Translations under genes and position numbers: made by a program
Source of the DNA: Chara braunii
Taxonomy: Eukaryota > Streptophyta > Charophyceae > Charales > Characeae
Direction of reading: 5' to 3'
NCBI GenBank assembly: GCA_003427395.1
Contig: BFEA01000640.1
Span: forward strand, 112,513-135,204
Length of the DNA: 22,692 nt
Notes under the pieces: generated by a model
The model's database searches: none
Told to the model about the DNA's origin: nothing
Seen by the model: the letters and a program-made list of their open reading frames with translations, nothing else
Shown: positions 9,086 to 17,882 of the stretch, in pieces
How the letters are laid out: each line of letters opens with the position of its first letter
How positions within the stretch are numbered: position 1 is the first letter of the stretch

Positions 9086-9372
9086 TAGATGCAATCAGAC
9101 GAACAGAACACTATAATTCAGAAAGACATGCTCACCTCACGTTTCAACCTTTGAAAAAAAAAACTTGGTGCAGTTTCAATTCTTTCTGGGGTTGGCGGAT
9201 ATATCCCCTCCTCATGAACGCGTTGGAATTTGAAATAAAGATCCAAGATCGAATCCACATGCATTCTGATGAACCAAATAATAATATAATAAGAAAGAAA
9301 TGCTCACCTCACGTTTGAACCTCGGTCCAGTTTCAATTCTTTCTGGAGTTGGCGGATCCATCCCCTCCTCAT
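9077..9372. repeat. Tandem duplication of the giant exon's 3' end, splice donor and intron start
   Basis: Copy A (about 9077-9215) and copy B (about 9247-9372) share, in plus-strand order, GATYGAATC, TGCTCACCTCACGTTT, CAGTTTCAATTCTTTCTGG, GTTGGCGGAT and CCCCTCCTCAT. Copy B is the end of the open reading frame and carries the donor used for the exon call. Copy A has about 15 extra bases including an A10 run, and its own potential donor (GT at 9134-9135). In minus-strand order copy B comes first, so copy A would lie in the downstream intron or be an alternative exon end. Confidence 0.85.
9302..9312 (-). promoter_or_regulatory. Splice donor at the end of the giant exon
   Basis: The minus strand reads GTGAG then GTGAGC, with the preferred GT at 9306-9307, close to the AG/GTRAGT consensus. 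A second GT five bases upstream (9311-9312) is an alternative that would change phase. The same donor is duplicated at 9134-9135. Confidence 0.5.
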
Positions 9373-12300
9373 ACGGCATGGCGCTCGAAATAGTGGTGGA
9401 CGCCGAGGTGTGTTCGCCTTCTTCACTGCGACAAGACATTTCTTGGTAGTCAAAGTTGGAGCTGTCCTGGGAAACAACTTCCTTGTTGTCAGGATCTGTT
9501 CTACTCTTTCTTCTACCATCAAGGTCGTCAGATGAAACAGCAGCGTATGGTTGGGCTATTGCCGCTTTCCACTCCCATGATGCCTTCAGCTCTTCTTCTT
9601 TGTCACCCATCTCTTCATCACCATCAACTGTCTGACCACCTCCTCCTAGGAGAGGAGGACGACCACCTCCTTCTCCTAGAGGAGGAGAAAGACCACCTCC
9701 TTCTCCTAGGGGAGGAGGAAGACTGCCTCCCCCTCTCAACAACTCGTGGTTAGTGTCCGCCACCGGAGCTAGAGCATCCACTTCCATGTCTGTGTCGGAT
9801 GGAGATTGACGCACAGTTGGGGACGCCATCCTGTCTCCTAGGGGAGGAGGAAGACCATCTCCTTCTCCTAGGTTGAGAATGGTTGGACTTGAACTGTCGA
9901 CCATTACTCCGGATGCGGAGGGGTGTGGAAGGTGGGTAGACGACACATCTACCTTCATCACACAGTCAATCCTGACAACGTTCACGCTATGAAGACCCAT
10001 CGGATCGGCTTGCATTGATTTCAGCAACTTATCTATTCCCATTTGTTGCCTTCCTGAGCGGCCGGTACTGCCGATCTTTTTGGGGTTGGCGAAGGGCAAG
10101 CTGTCATCATCACTGCCTCCATAACGAGGGGATTCATTCTTGAGAAAAGTGTTATCGATAATGGCCGGGTCATGCGAATCACCACCCGACGACTTCAGCG
10201 TACGGTGAACAACAGCTGCTCCAGCTTTACTAAGGTAGGGAAATGCGCATTCGCAAGGACCACCTTTCTTACCCTGGCTTGCTGCCTCAGTCTCCCAGGC
10301 AGGATCAGAGATAGAACTCGGTGCATGGGATGCGATAGCTCGAGTTGTCGCAGAATTGCTCCCCTCTCTACCCAGAGATAACGAGCCCAGAGCAGGAGCG
10401 TTGCCTCCCTTCTCCAGGAGTGGTGAATGTGGTGGGGGTGCCTTGTTACCCTTTTCATAGCTATTCCGCCTCATGCCACCAGTGCGAAGTAAATGCTCCT
10501 CTTCCAACTTGCACACCACTGTCCCTCTTCCGCCTACCACTTCACCATTCTCTTTCTCAAGTCGCCGCCTTCTCCCAGCCTCGATATCAATATTTCGGAA
10601 ATCCAACGAGGATGAAAAAGATGTTCCCTCCTCTTCCTGCTTGAGCTGCTCCTCTGCCTCTGTAAGGACCACCCTGGCTGGTCTTGGCATTGAGATCGAC
10701 CTTCTTCCTTCTTTGCGGGTCGTTCTTCCTCTGCCCGGTACCGAAATGCAGGGCAATTCTTCCTTCACTGCTGTTGGGCTGCCTACCAAGGTGGTTTTTC
10801 TGTTAATTGCTTTTGCTGACGGCCTCCTGTCCTTGCTCTGTGAGGGTGGTGGAGTGCTACGAGACAACGCCAGCATATCTGTTGGAGCTCCTGGCTGGGA
10901 GAAGCTTGGCGACGGCTGATGTGCATCTCTATGTGCCAGAGCGTGTCCTCTCTGTATTTTTTCCATGTGGGGACCACCTCCGTTCTTGATGTCACCGCTG
11001 ACGGGCCTGCCTGTAGTGAGCTCCAATTCACCATTGGTTCTCGGGCCGGTTGTATGTTTTGTCCCTCCAGCTCTAGCAGCAGGAGAACTGGGCCTGCTCC
11101 TTCCTCTCTCTGCTGCTTCAAGAGGAGAAGAATGCAAACAAGTACCCCCCCTTTGATTAGAAGATGGCCTCTTCCTTTCAGCAGCACTGCTTTCCCCTCT
11201 TCTGACTTTTCCTGCTGGACTGCAGGCGGGTCGTGATGCCTGTGAGACAGGAGTCGTTCCGCTGCTCCTTGGACGGAAGCCTCGGGAGTTGCTAGGAGCG
11301 GTCGTGCAGGACGGCTGTGGCGATCGTGATGACGACCTTCTCCTTCCTGTCGACCCCACAGCCTTTCTCGATGCTTTGTCAGCTGGGCTGAAAGCACGAT
11401 GCGCTGTTGTCAGTGAAGAAGCACGACACGGTGTCGTCACTGAAGAAGCACGAGCGGATCGATCACTCCGTTGCACAGGATGATCTCGGTTTCCATGAGG
11501 ATTAGCAGCCTGAGGGCATGATGATGACAGCCATGGCAGTGGTGACGGGTATCTTTGAACTGCTACTCCAACCCTCCTTTCTAATCTGCCGTTCCCTGGT
11601 GGACATAATGCATATTGTGATGCTTTGGTCAAGATAAGAACATTCCCATTTCTTTCTTGGCTGGGAGCTGGCGAATCGCGAGATGGGGTGCTCGTATGTG
11701 ATGTTCTTGCCGAAAGTGACCTCGACGGCGATCTTCTTCCCAACATTGAAGTTCTACTGCTTTCGCCGTTTGCTATCCTAGCAGGACTGATAGAGGGCCC
11801 TGAAGCCAATGAAGCAGTGGCTGAACTATTAGTGACACCTCTACTTTGAGGGAGAGGAAGGGGTTCAGAAGTCCTAGAAGAACTGATAGACTGACATGAA
11901 GAAGGAGTAACTGTGCTATTAGTTTGACCTATAATTGGAGAGAGAGGAAGGGGCTCAGTAGTTCTGTCGGACGGCAACGGCGATGACGATGAGGAATGCA
12001 GCACACTTGTTGTCCGTTGGCCAACGGCAGGGCAGTCACTGCAGCGGGAGATGTGTCCCAAATGATTGTCTAGCCCATCTACAGTCCTATCTGGGGTAGT
12101 TGCCGGTGCTGGGACTGCTATTCCAGCTGGAGTGTGAGGTTGACCTTGAGCGGATGGATGGGAGACAGAAGCATCAGAGTCCGCGCTTCTCTCTCCATGA
12201 TCTTCATCAAGGTCCCCCTGCACATTTCTTACTTGTTCAATCCATGCTGTCCTCTGGGACATACTGCTAGCCTCTGTCCCTGTTATCATTGTCTCAGTAT

Positions 12301-12839
12301 CTCGACTTTCCGTCTTTCTCCCCACCTCCTCGACCTCTTCTCTATGTTTGAAAAATGTCGATTGCAACCAGTTCTCATGGATAGACCCACTCATCTCTTT
12401 TCTCATGGAACAGGAGTTGGGGGTCATTGCTCCCTGCTGAACCCCAAAGCAACCCGTCTCCAACTGGTGTGATTTATAGGCATGCATGGTACTCAACCCG
12501 TTTCCACTCTCGTCAACAGTTAGCACGTCAAAGGTAGCTGACAAGGCCTTGGTGGCCAACTCGGTTGAACTGGTAGTCATCCGTGAGGAAGCAGCTTCTT
12601 CTATGCACGATAAAACAGGTGGATACGAATGAGACGAGTAAGTGGGTGCGGTGACATGATGATGATGATGATGATGATCATCATCATCATCAGCAGCAGC
12701 AGCGGAAGAAGAGGATGAGGAGGCGGAGGAAGAGGAAGCAGAGTCCATGGAGGAAGAGGAGGAGGAGGAGTAGGAGGAGGAGAAAGAAGAAGAAGATGAG
12801 GAGGATGGTGAAAAAAGTGACGAGGACAACAATGATGAA

Positions 12840-12904
<65 letters not shown>

Positions 12905-15900
12905 CGACGATGCTGCTGCTGCTGCTGCTAATGAGGAGGAGGAGGAGGAGGAGGAGGAGGAGAAAGAAGAAGAAATAGCACGAGAGCATGCGCTTAGACC
13001 CATTAGATTGGCAGGAGGAGGAGGTTTCTCCATCCTCACTTGTTTGTCTTTTGCAAGAGTGGCGCGTGTCTCTGCTGGTGCCTGAATGTTCTGAGAAGGT
13101 ATTGGCTTGGTACTCGCTGTGCTGCGTCTTCGCCTGGCCGGGAACTTCTCCTCTGCTAAAGGTGCCGGTTTTGTCCGGATAGGACTGTTCCAGGGTTTCA
13201 ATTCCGTCTTCTTGATAGCTGAGGAGGAAGCGACTTTGGAGGACAGATGCGGAATCCCTCCTGTGCGAGCTGCTTTGGTCTCTTCCATGGCGCCTCCTAA
13301 CAACCTCCCATGTCTTGGTGACTCTTCTGCTTCTGCTGGCAGCTGCAGTCGTTCACCGTGGAGCTCTGCTGGAGAAGGGTTCTCTGATAATGAGGTGGAG
13401 GTGGAGGTAGTGGTTTTGGGAAGAATGTGTTGCTGTAGAAGGGAGAGACTTGTTAATCCTGTTGATAGCGGAACAGTGGATGTTTGTCCTCGGCGAGAGG
13501 GAAAACTGCTGGCTCCCACTGGCGTCTTCTCTGCTTTGACGGTATTCCCCCCAATGCAGGATAAATCCCTACACTTGAACCCCCCATCCTTGCTCTCCAG
13601 TGCCTCTCGAAACCTATACAAGCACTCCCTCAGTGCTTTTCCCTTTGTAGTGTTGACGGACGCCTGTGATGTTTGTGTGGAGACCACCGCATCCACATGG
13701 GGGTGACGAGTCCTTCCAGGCAACTCTTCGCGAACCCTCCTTGCTGATACAAGGCCTAGGCTGGGAGATGCGCTTCCTGTTGCCGATTGGGTTGCTGAGG
13801 AGGGAGGCATGGAGGGACGGGGAGGAGATACCACCGTTGTCGCCATGCTCACACCCAACAACTCTTGCTTTGGGGTTGTCGCTGCGGCTTCTGTTGTGCT
13901 GAATGACGAGGCTCTCTTGCCGGAGCTTGAATTGCTTGCAATGGAATCATTTCGTGCTCCAACTGCCCTCACTCTTGCTGCACTTGCGGCAGTCGGTGAC
14001 ATGAATCTGTAGTCCGTAGTTTTAGTGGGCGTGGAAGAGCTCTCCCTCCTAGACTGCAATTGTTCTGCTTCTGCTCTGCACTCTCCCCTTGATAACAGCT
14101 TGCTATCATTAGCAGCAGCATTACTACATGTGCTGCTTCTACTCCCATTAGCACGGGCGAAAGGGCAAGGAGAAGTGCTCCTACCACCGCCCCAGGGCCT
14201 GAAATGCAAGGGAGGGTGGAAGGCAGCACTTGTCGAAACACTCCCCTTGGGCCTCTGCGGCAACGGGGAGTTCGCCCTTATCATATTGGGTGTCCTAGTC
14301 ATTGCTGGTTCTTCAGAGGATGCAGGCTTCCGCTCACTGGCAGCGCGCGTGACACTGCCAGGACTGGGAGAGACATTCCTACCACAAGCTCTCTGCTGTA
14401 GTGTGGAGCTTCCCTTTGTGCCTTCAGACGTCCTGGTCGTAACTAGTGGTTCAGATGATTTTGACTTCGGCTGACCGGTTGCAGGAGTGATGCTGGCAGG
14501 ACTGGGTGAAGCACTCCTACTACTTCTCCCCGAGGGTCGCTGCTGCGTCGGGGAGCTTCCCCTTGCTCCGTTAGGCAGCTTTGTCGTAGTTGGTCCTTCA
14601 GAGGAGATACCCTTCTGCCGACTCCTACCACGGTTGATACTGACACTAACCCGTTCCGAAGGTGCTGCTTTTTGCGATGAGATAGAGTTACCTTTGCCTT
14701 GTGAAAAGTGTTTTTGATGGAACTGTGGTGACTCTGGCGACACCGCAGCTGCCAGCTGATCGCCGCCACTTTGAGTAGTTGAGTGCTTGCAGAGGGAAGC
14801 ACTAGATAAGTAAGGACATTTGAGAGTTGCACCAGATTCCTTGGGTGCATGGGATGATGGCGATGATGACGATGACGATGACAATGACGAGGACGATGAC
14901 GAGGACGACGACGATGACAATGGCAACGACGATTGTGATGACGATGAGGAGGAGGAGATGGGTGATGAGGATAAGTAGTTAGGAGAGCTTATAGGCGATG
15001 ATGACGAAGACAACAAAGACTCAGGATTGAGAAACTCGCTCAGTTCCTTGGCAGATTGAACTAGGGGGCAACTGTCCGAAACAGCTGTCGAGAGGGAGTA
15101 AATTGAGGATAAGGAGGATAAGGAACAACAAGAAGATAAAGAGGAAGGCCGGTGATCTCTTTCTGAGGCCAAAGCACCATCTGGTTCTGGGCCCAACTCT
15201 GCACATGAGCCGCTCCTTGGCACGTGTTGTGCTGCATAAGACGAAGCAACAGGCGTCGAGGTGGTAGATCCCTTTTCTGAACGCTTTCTTGGGGTCGACA
15301 CTGCGATTGACCCTTTAGCACCTTGTACAGCACCGCCTTTGCTTCCTGTTCCTGCATGAAGTGTTGTTCTATCTTTATTGCAAGCCTCCTGAGATGCACA
15401 GGGGGTCCCATTGACCTGTCCCCCATTCTGCAGATTCCATAAATCACGGCCAGTCAAACAAGGCTGATGTTTCACCCCGATCTTGCTAGTTGTCGAACCA
15501 CTTTCCTTCTCCCCAGCAACTGCATCCGATTCGATTTGCTCCATAGCTTCCATGGTCATCCTTGAATTTCTCTCCACCCTTGACTTGAAATCCGGTTGTG
15601 ACATTGCCAAACCATTATGCTCTTCAAGTGTATGAACTTGCTCCTCTTGTCTGGACTTCCGCTCAAGATCGTGACTCGCAAACGAGCCTGTTGCTTCAGA
15701 TGTTAAGCTGGCATAACCTCCTCTGAGTTCTCCTTCTCTCGCTTCCCACACTTCTTGCTTGCTTTGTTCAAGCTCGAAGAGCCTTGGCCCATCATCGAAC
15801 TGTCTGGAGGACCTTTGTCCAGAAAGCACTGACTGACGAAAACTCAGGAGACATCCTGCTTCACTATCTATGATGTTGGAATATGATCCTCCTCCTCCTC

Positions 15901-17026
15901 CTCCTCCTCCTCTTCCTTCTCCTCCTCCTCCTCCTCCTCCCCCACCTTCTCCTCCTCCTCCTCCTCCTCCTCCTTCCTCGCCTCTATCTTCTCCTTCTCC
16001 TCCTACTCCTCCTCCTCCTTCTCCTCCTCCTCCTCCTCCTCCTCCTCCTTCTCCTCCTTCTCCTCCTTGTTTGCCTTGTGGAACCTGGAATGATTTTGCC
16101 CCTTCCTCAGATGGTCTACATGTCTGCAGAGTAGACTCACACTTACCGTGCGTATCAAATGACCCTCCTTCTCTATAAAGGACTTCTGCTTGGTCTCCAG
16201 ATCCTGCTTCTGCTTGGTCAACTTCTCCTCTCACTCCTCCCAATCCTTCCCCCACTATGGCTTGTCCCCATTCTCTTTCCTCCTTGCCTAGGTCTCTCCA
16301 CTTGCAGCCATCGGTGTTAGGCATGCTGCCATTGCTGAGCCCGTTTCCTTCGGCAGTCCCCTCCTCTTTCCTAGCGCCTGTTGCTGATGTTTTGCGGTGT
16401 GTCTCTGATGATAATTGCACTACTACTTCCGGTGAGTTTGAAAGCAAGAAGGAGTCAACTTCGTCTTCCCACTCCTCCCCGAGAGAGCCACAGGCATTGT
16501 GTGTTGAATCACTAATGTTGTCCTTCCTAGCGCCCGTTGCTGATGTTTTTCTGTGTGTCTCTGATGATGATTGCACGACTACTTCTGGCGAGGTTGAAAG
16601 CAAGAAGGAGTCGACTTCTTCTTCCCACTCCTCCCCGAGAGAGCCACAGGCGTTGTGTGTTGAATCACTAATGTTGTCCTCATGGAATTCACTCTTGTGC
16701 AAAGAGACATCCAGTTGTTGATCCCTCTCTTTCACTAAGGACGTTTGCTGTTCTCTCGCTGAGGGGGTTTGCTGCTCTTTCGCTGAGGATGTTGTACGCT
16801 CTTTTGTTGAGGATGACAGAGACAGATTCCGCCTCTTGTCCATATCAAACAAGGCAGCGAACGTGACTGATTCCTGTAGCAGCTGCTTGAGCTGCGATAA
16901 TTTCATCCTCTTGATTTCTTTCATGGACCCTCCTGTTGTGTTCGGAAAATTGCCCCGCAATCGAACTTGTTGAAGTGTCTTTGTTTGAGCTCCCATCAAT
17001 GGGTCCAGTTCACCCTCCAAAGTGGC
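9308..17026 (-). CDS. Giant exon of an unknown Ser/Pro/Gly-rich low-complexity protein
   Basis: The open frame of 2573 codons is bounded by splice signals. On the minus strand, TTCTGCAATTTTGACAG precedes 17026, and CGTGAG is followed by GTGAGC at 9307. Interval length is divisible by three and both ends fall on codon boundaries, so it is a phase-0 exon. An in-frame TGA lies inside the acceptor, so the frame cannot extend upstream unspliced. The first ATG is codon 11 (16994-16996), which would be the start if there is no upstream exon. If the donor is not used the frame ends at 9212. I recognise no domain. From the N-terminus there is a Lys/Leu-rich helix-like segment (MKEIKRMKLSQLKQLLQES), two 52-residue repeats (about codons 115-219), a Gly tract (318-381), a Ser tract (680-726), three 46-residue repeats (806-931), Ser/Ala tracts (1351-1441) followed by Asp and His runs (1442-1460), and a proline-glycine repeat (2431-2463). 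Probably largely disordered; function unknown. Confidence 0.7.
9640..9870 (-). repeat. Pro/Gly repeat inside the giant exon
   Basis: A 36-39-bp unit encoding variants of PPPLGEGGGL is repeated three times at about 9640-9735, and once more divergently at 9836-9872. The plus strand shows CCTCCTTCTCCTAG-GGGAGGAGG words, each with a short palindromic CTCCTAGGGGAGGAG core. Confidence 0.8.
11826..11990 (-). repeat. Two 30-residue repeats inside the giant exon
   Basis: Two in-frame copies share R-T-(T/S)-E-P-L-P-L followed by TNS and Ser-rich sequence (for example RTSEPLPLPQSRGVTNSS). DNA units of about 90 bp are visible on the plus strand as AGAGGAAGGGG(C/T)TCAG(A/T)AGT. Confidence 0.75.
12657..12700. 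repeat. Palindromic trinucleotide tract encoding Asp and His runs
   Basis: The plus strand runs as (ATG)n, then GATC at 12677-12680, then (ATC)n, giving a near-perfect inverted repeat of trinucleotide units of roughly 35-40 bases. Read in the exon frame it gives five Asp followed by seven His. It is continuous in purpose with the larger GAT repeat downstream on the plus strand. Confidence 0.85.
12705..12975 (-). repeat. Trinucleotide microsatellites encoding poly-Ser/Ala
   Basis: On the plus strand GAGGAG-type, GAAGAA-type, a (GAT)n run of more than 20 units (12837-12905), a short (GCT)n run and (GAG)n runs succeed each other. In the exon frame these all read as Ser, with one Ala block. The other frames would read poly-Met, poly-Arg/Lys, poly-Ile and poly-Leu; these shadow frames are not genes. 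Confidence 0.9.
14235..14610 (-). repeat. Three degenerate 46-residue repeats inside the giant exon
   Basis: Three in-frame units of about 138 bp each contain, in protein order, a Ser-Ser-Glu start, TTR/TRT, a GSS/NSP motif followed by LQQR or PQRP, and SPSP(A/G)S-type sequence. The last unit is truncated. Divergence is higher than in the 52-residue pair, so the array is older. Confidence 0.7.
14840..14990 (-). repeat. Poly-Ser tract with mixed codons
   Basis: Reads SSSPISSSSSSSQSSLPL and longer Ser runs in the exon frame. The DNA is a mixture of GATGAC, GACGAG and GATGAG words on the plus strand rather than one pure trinucleotide. It is therefore older or under more substitution than the tract at 12837-12905. 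Confidence 0.8.
15885..16075 (-). repeat. About 190-bp homopyrimidine/homopurine tract encoding poly-Gly
   Basis: The plus strand is almost entirely C and T, mostly CTC repeats, with few purine interruptions (near 15942, 15979, 15985 and 16006). On the minus strand it is GGA/GAG-rich and encodes Gly runs broken by Glu. Such tracts can form triplex or GGA-type quadruplex DNA. Confidence 0.9.
16371..16682 (-). repeat. Two 156-bp tandem repeats, in frame (52 residues each)
   Basis: Units 16371-16526 and 16527-16682 match at about nine of ten positions and keep the reading frame. Each encodes DNISDSTHNACGSLGEEW, then an acidic segment with VDSFLLS and PEVVVQ, ending in THRKTSATGARK. The differences include several third-position changes, suggesting selection on the protein after duplication. 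Confidence 0.92.
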
Positions 17027-17045
17027 CTGTCAAAATTGCAGAACA
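17027..17045 (-). promoter_or_regulatory. Splice acceptor upstream of the giant exon
   Basis: On the minus strand a T-rich stretch (TTTGTTCTGCAATTTTGACAG) ends at AG (17027-17028). The exon frame opens immediately after it, because the acceptor itself contains an in-frame TGA. This coincidence of acceptor and frame opening is the main reason to treat the ORF as an internal exon. Confidence 0.55.
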
Positions 17046-17154
17046 AATTCACACAGTAATTGTCACGTATGTGCAGCATGCCACACAAAGGCCGACAAAA
17101 CAGTTGGGCACAATCATGCTTTTTCTGTGGAGCTGTCTGTAGTGAACATGACAA

Positions 17155-17158
<4 letters not shown>

Positions 17159-17223
<65 letters not shown>

Positions 17224-17227
17224 AAAA
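17159..17227. repeat. (CA)21 microsatellite joined to an A26 run
   Basis: Pure CA dinucleotides to 17202 followed directly by A to about 17227. In gene sense (minus) this is a T run then GT repeats about 130 bases upstream of the splice acceptor, so probably in the intron. Confidence 0.95.
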
Positions 17228-17400
17228 GAAAGGGGTGAACAAAGCAAAGAGGCACATTGGGAGTGAGGTCCCACTAGCAAAGAGGATTGGATTAAGTGTC
17301 TGAATCTGGATGTGTTTTATGCAGAGATGCAGAAAATCACTTCGAAGTTCAATCTTGATTTCATGCACCTCTCCATGAACACGTCCAGATTCCGCTGGCA

Positions 17401-17496
17401 GGGTCCCCTCTCATTTCGGAGGCCAAAACGAAATGGCGGCCGCGGAGTGGGTCCCCGCTTGTTCCAGAGGCCGAAACGAAACGGTGGCCGCCGACG
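17401..17496. repeat. 48-bp tandem repeat, two copies
   Basis: Units 17401-17448 and 17449-17496 both start GGGTCCCC and contain AGGCC(A/G)AAACGAAA(T/C)GG(C/T)GGCCGC. The 75-residue minus-strand frame here (PPFRFGL repeated) exists because 48 is a multiple of three. Confidence 0.88.
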
Positions 17497-17522
17497 AAAT
17501 TTATCAACGGTGTCTGCTGTTG

Positions 17523-17622
17523 TGCATGGAACCTGACTGTTCATAGCTTGCTGGAGTGTATCTCATTGCATGCATAGATGTCATCATACAGATAGAGAAA
17601 CTTCACACGAAGCCAAATCGAG
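17523..17622 (-). repeat. 100-bp LTR end of the element 1 family (truncated)
   Basis: Matches 6758-6857 at 99 of 100 positions, beginning exactly at the LTR terminus TGCA. In element sense this is the last 100 bp of the LTR. The match ends at an N (17623), after which a run of about 20 A replaces the expected LTR sequence. Either a truncated solo LTR or an LTR whose remainder was lost at an unresolved gap. Confidence 0.85.
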
Positions 17623-17623
17623 N

Positions 17624-17643
17624 AAAAAAAAAAAAAAAAAAAA
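17624..17643. repeat. Poly(A) run after an N, possible assembly seam
   Basis: About 20 A directly after N 17623 and the abrupt end of LTR similarity. The flank on the right (GTGCGAGTCTGTG) has no match in the 5' LTR. Confidence 0.7.
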
Positions 17644-17758
17644 GTGCGAGTCTGTGTGACAGTGTATATTTCCATGTTCTAGCAGTAGATTCATCCGATT
17701 TTGTTCATCCTATCGATGGAACTACCATAAGGCCAGCCGCGAGGTTGGAGACTTACCT

Positions 17759-17760
17759 GT

Positions 17761-17842
<82 letters not shown>
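17759..17842. repeat. (TC)n(CA)31 compound microsatellite
   Basis: About ten TC units followed by about 31 CA units. A minus-strand GTAAGT donor-like word lies just left of it (around 17751-17756), preceded in that sense by this repeat, so it is unlikely to end a coding exon. Confidence 0.95.
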
Positions 17843-17844
<2 letters not shown>

Positions 17845-17882
17845 GGGGATGTGGGCAGCTTGTGTTCAGCCACAATCAATGA

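Noticed and set aside
9041-9115. A functional tRNA gene.
   Set aside because: Only the A-box region fits; no acceptor stem, anticodon arm or properly spaced T arm can be drawn.
12690-12989. Open frames reading poly-Met, poly-Ile, poly-Leu or poly-Lys/Arg on both strands.
   Set aside because: They are shadow readings of the trinucleotide repeats that encode Ser in the giant exon.
15870-16178. Plus-strand frames reading poly-Pro and poly-Leu.
   Set aside because: Opposite-strand translations of the CTC repeat; no other coding evidence.
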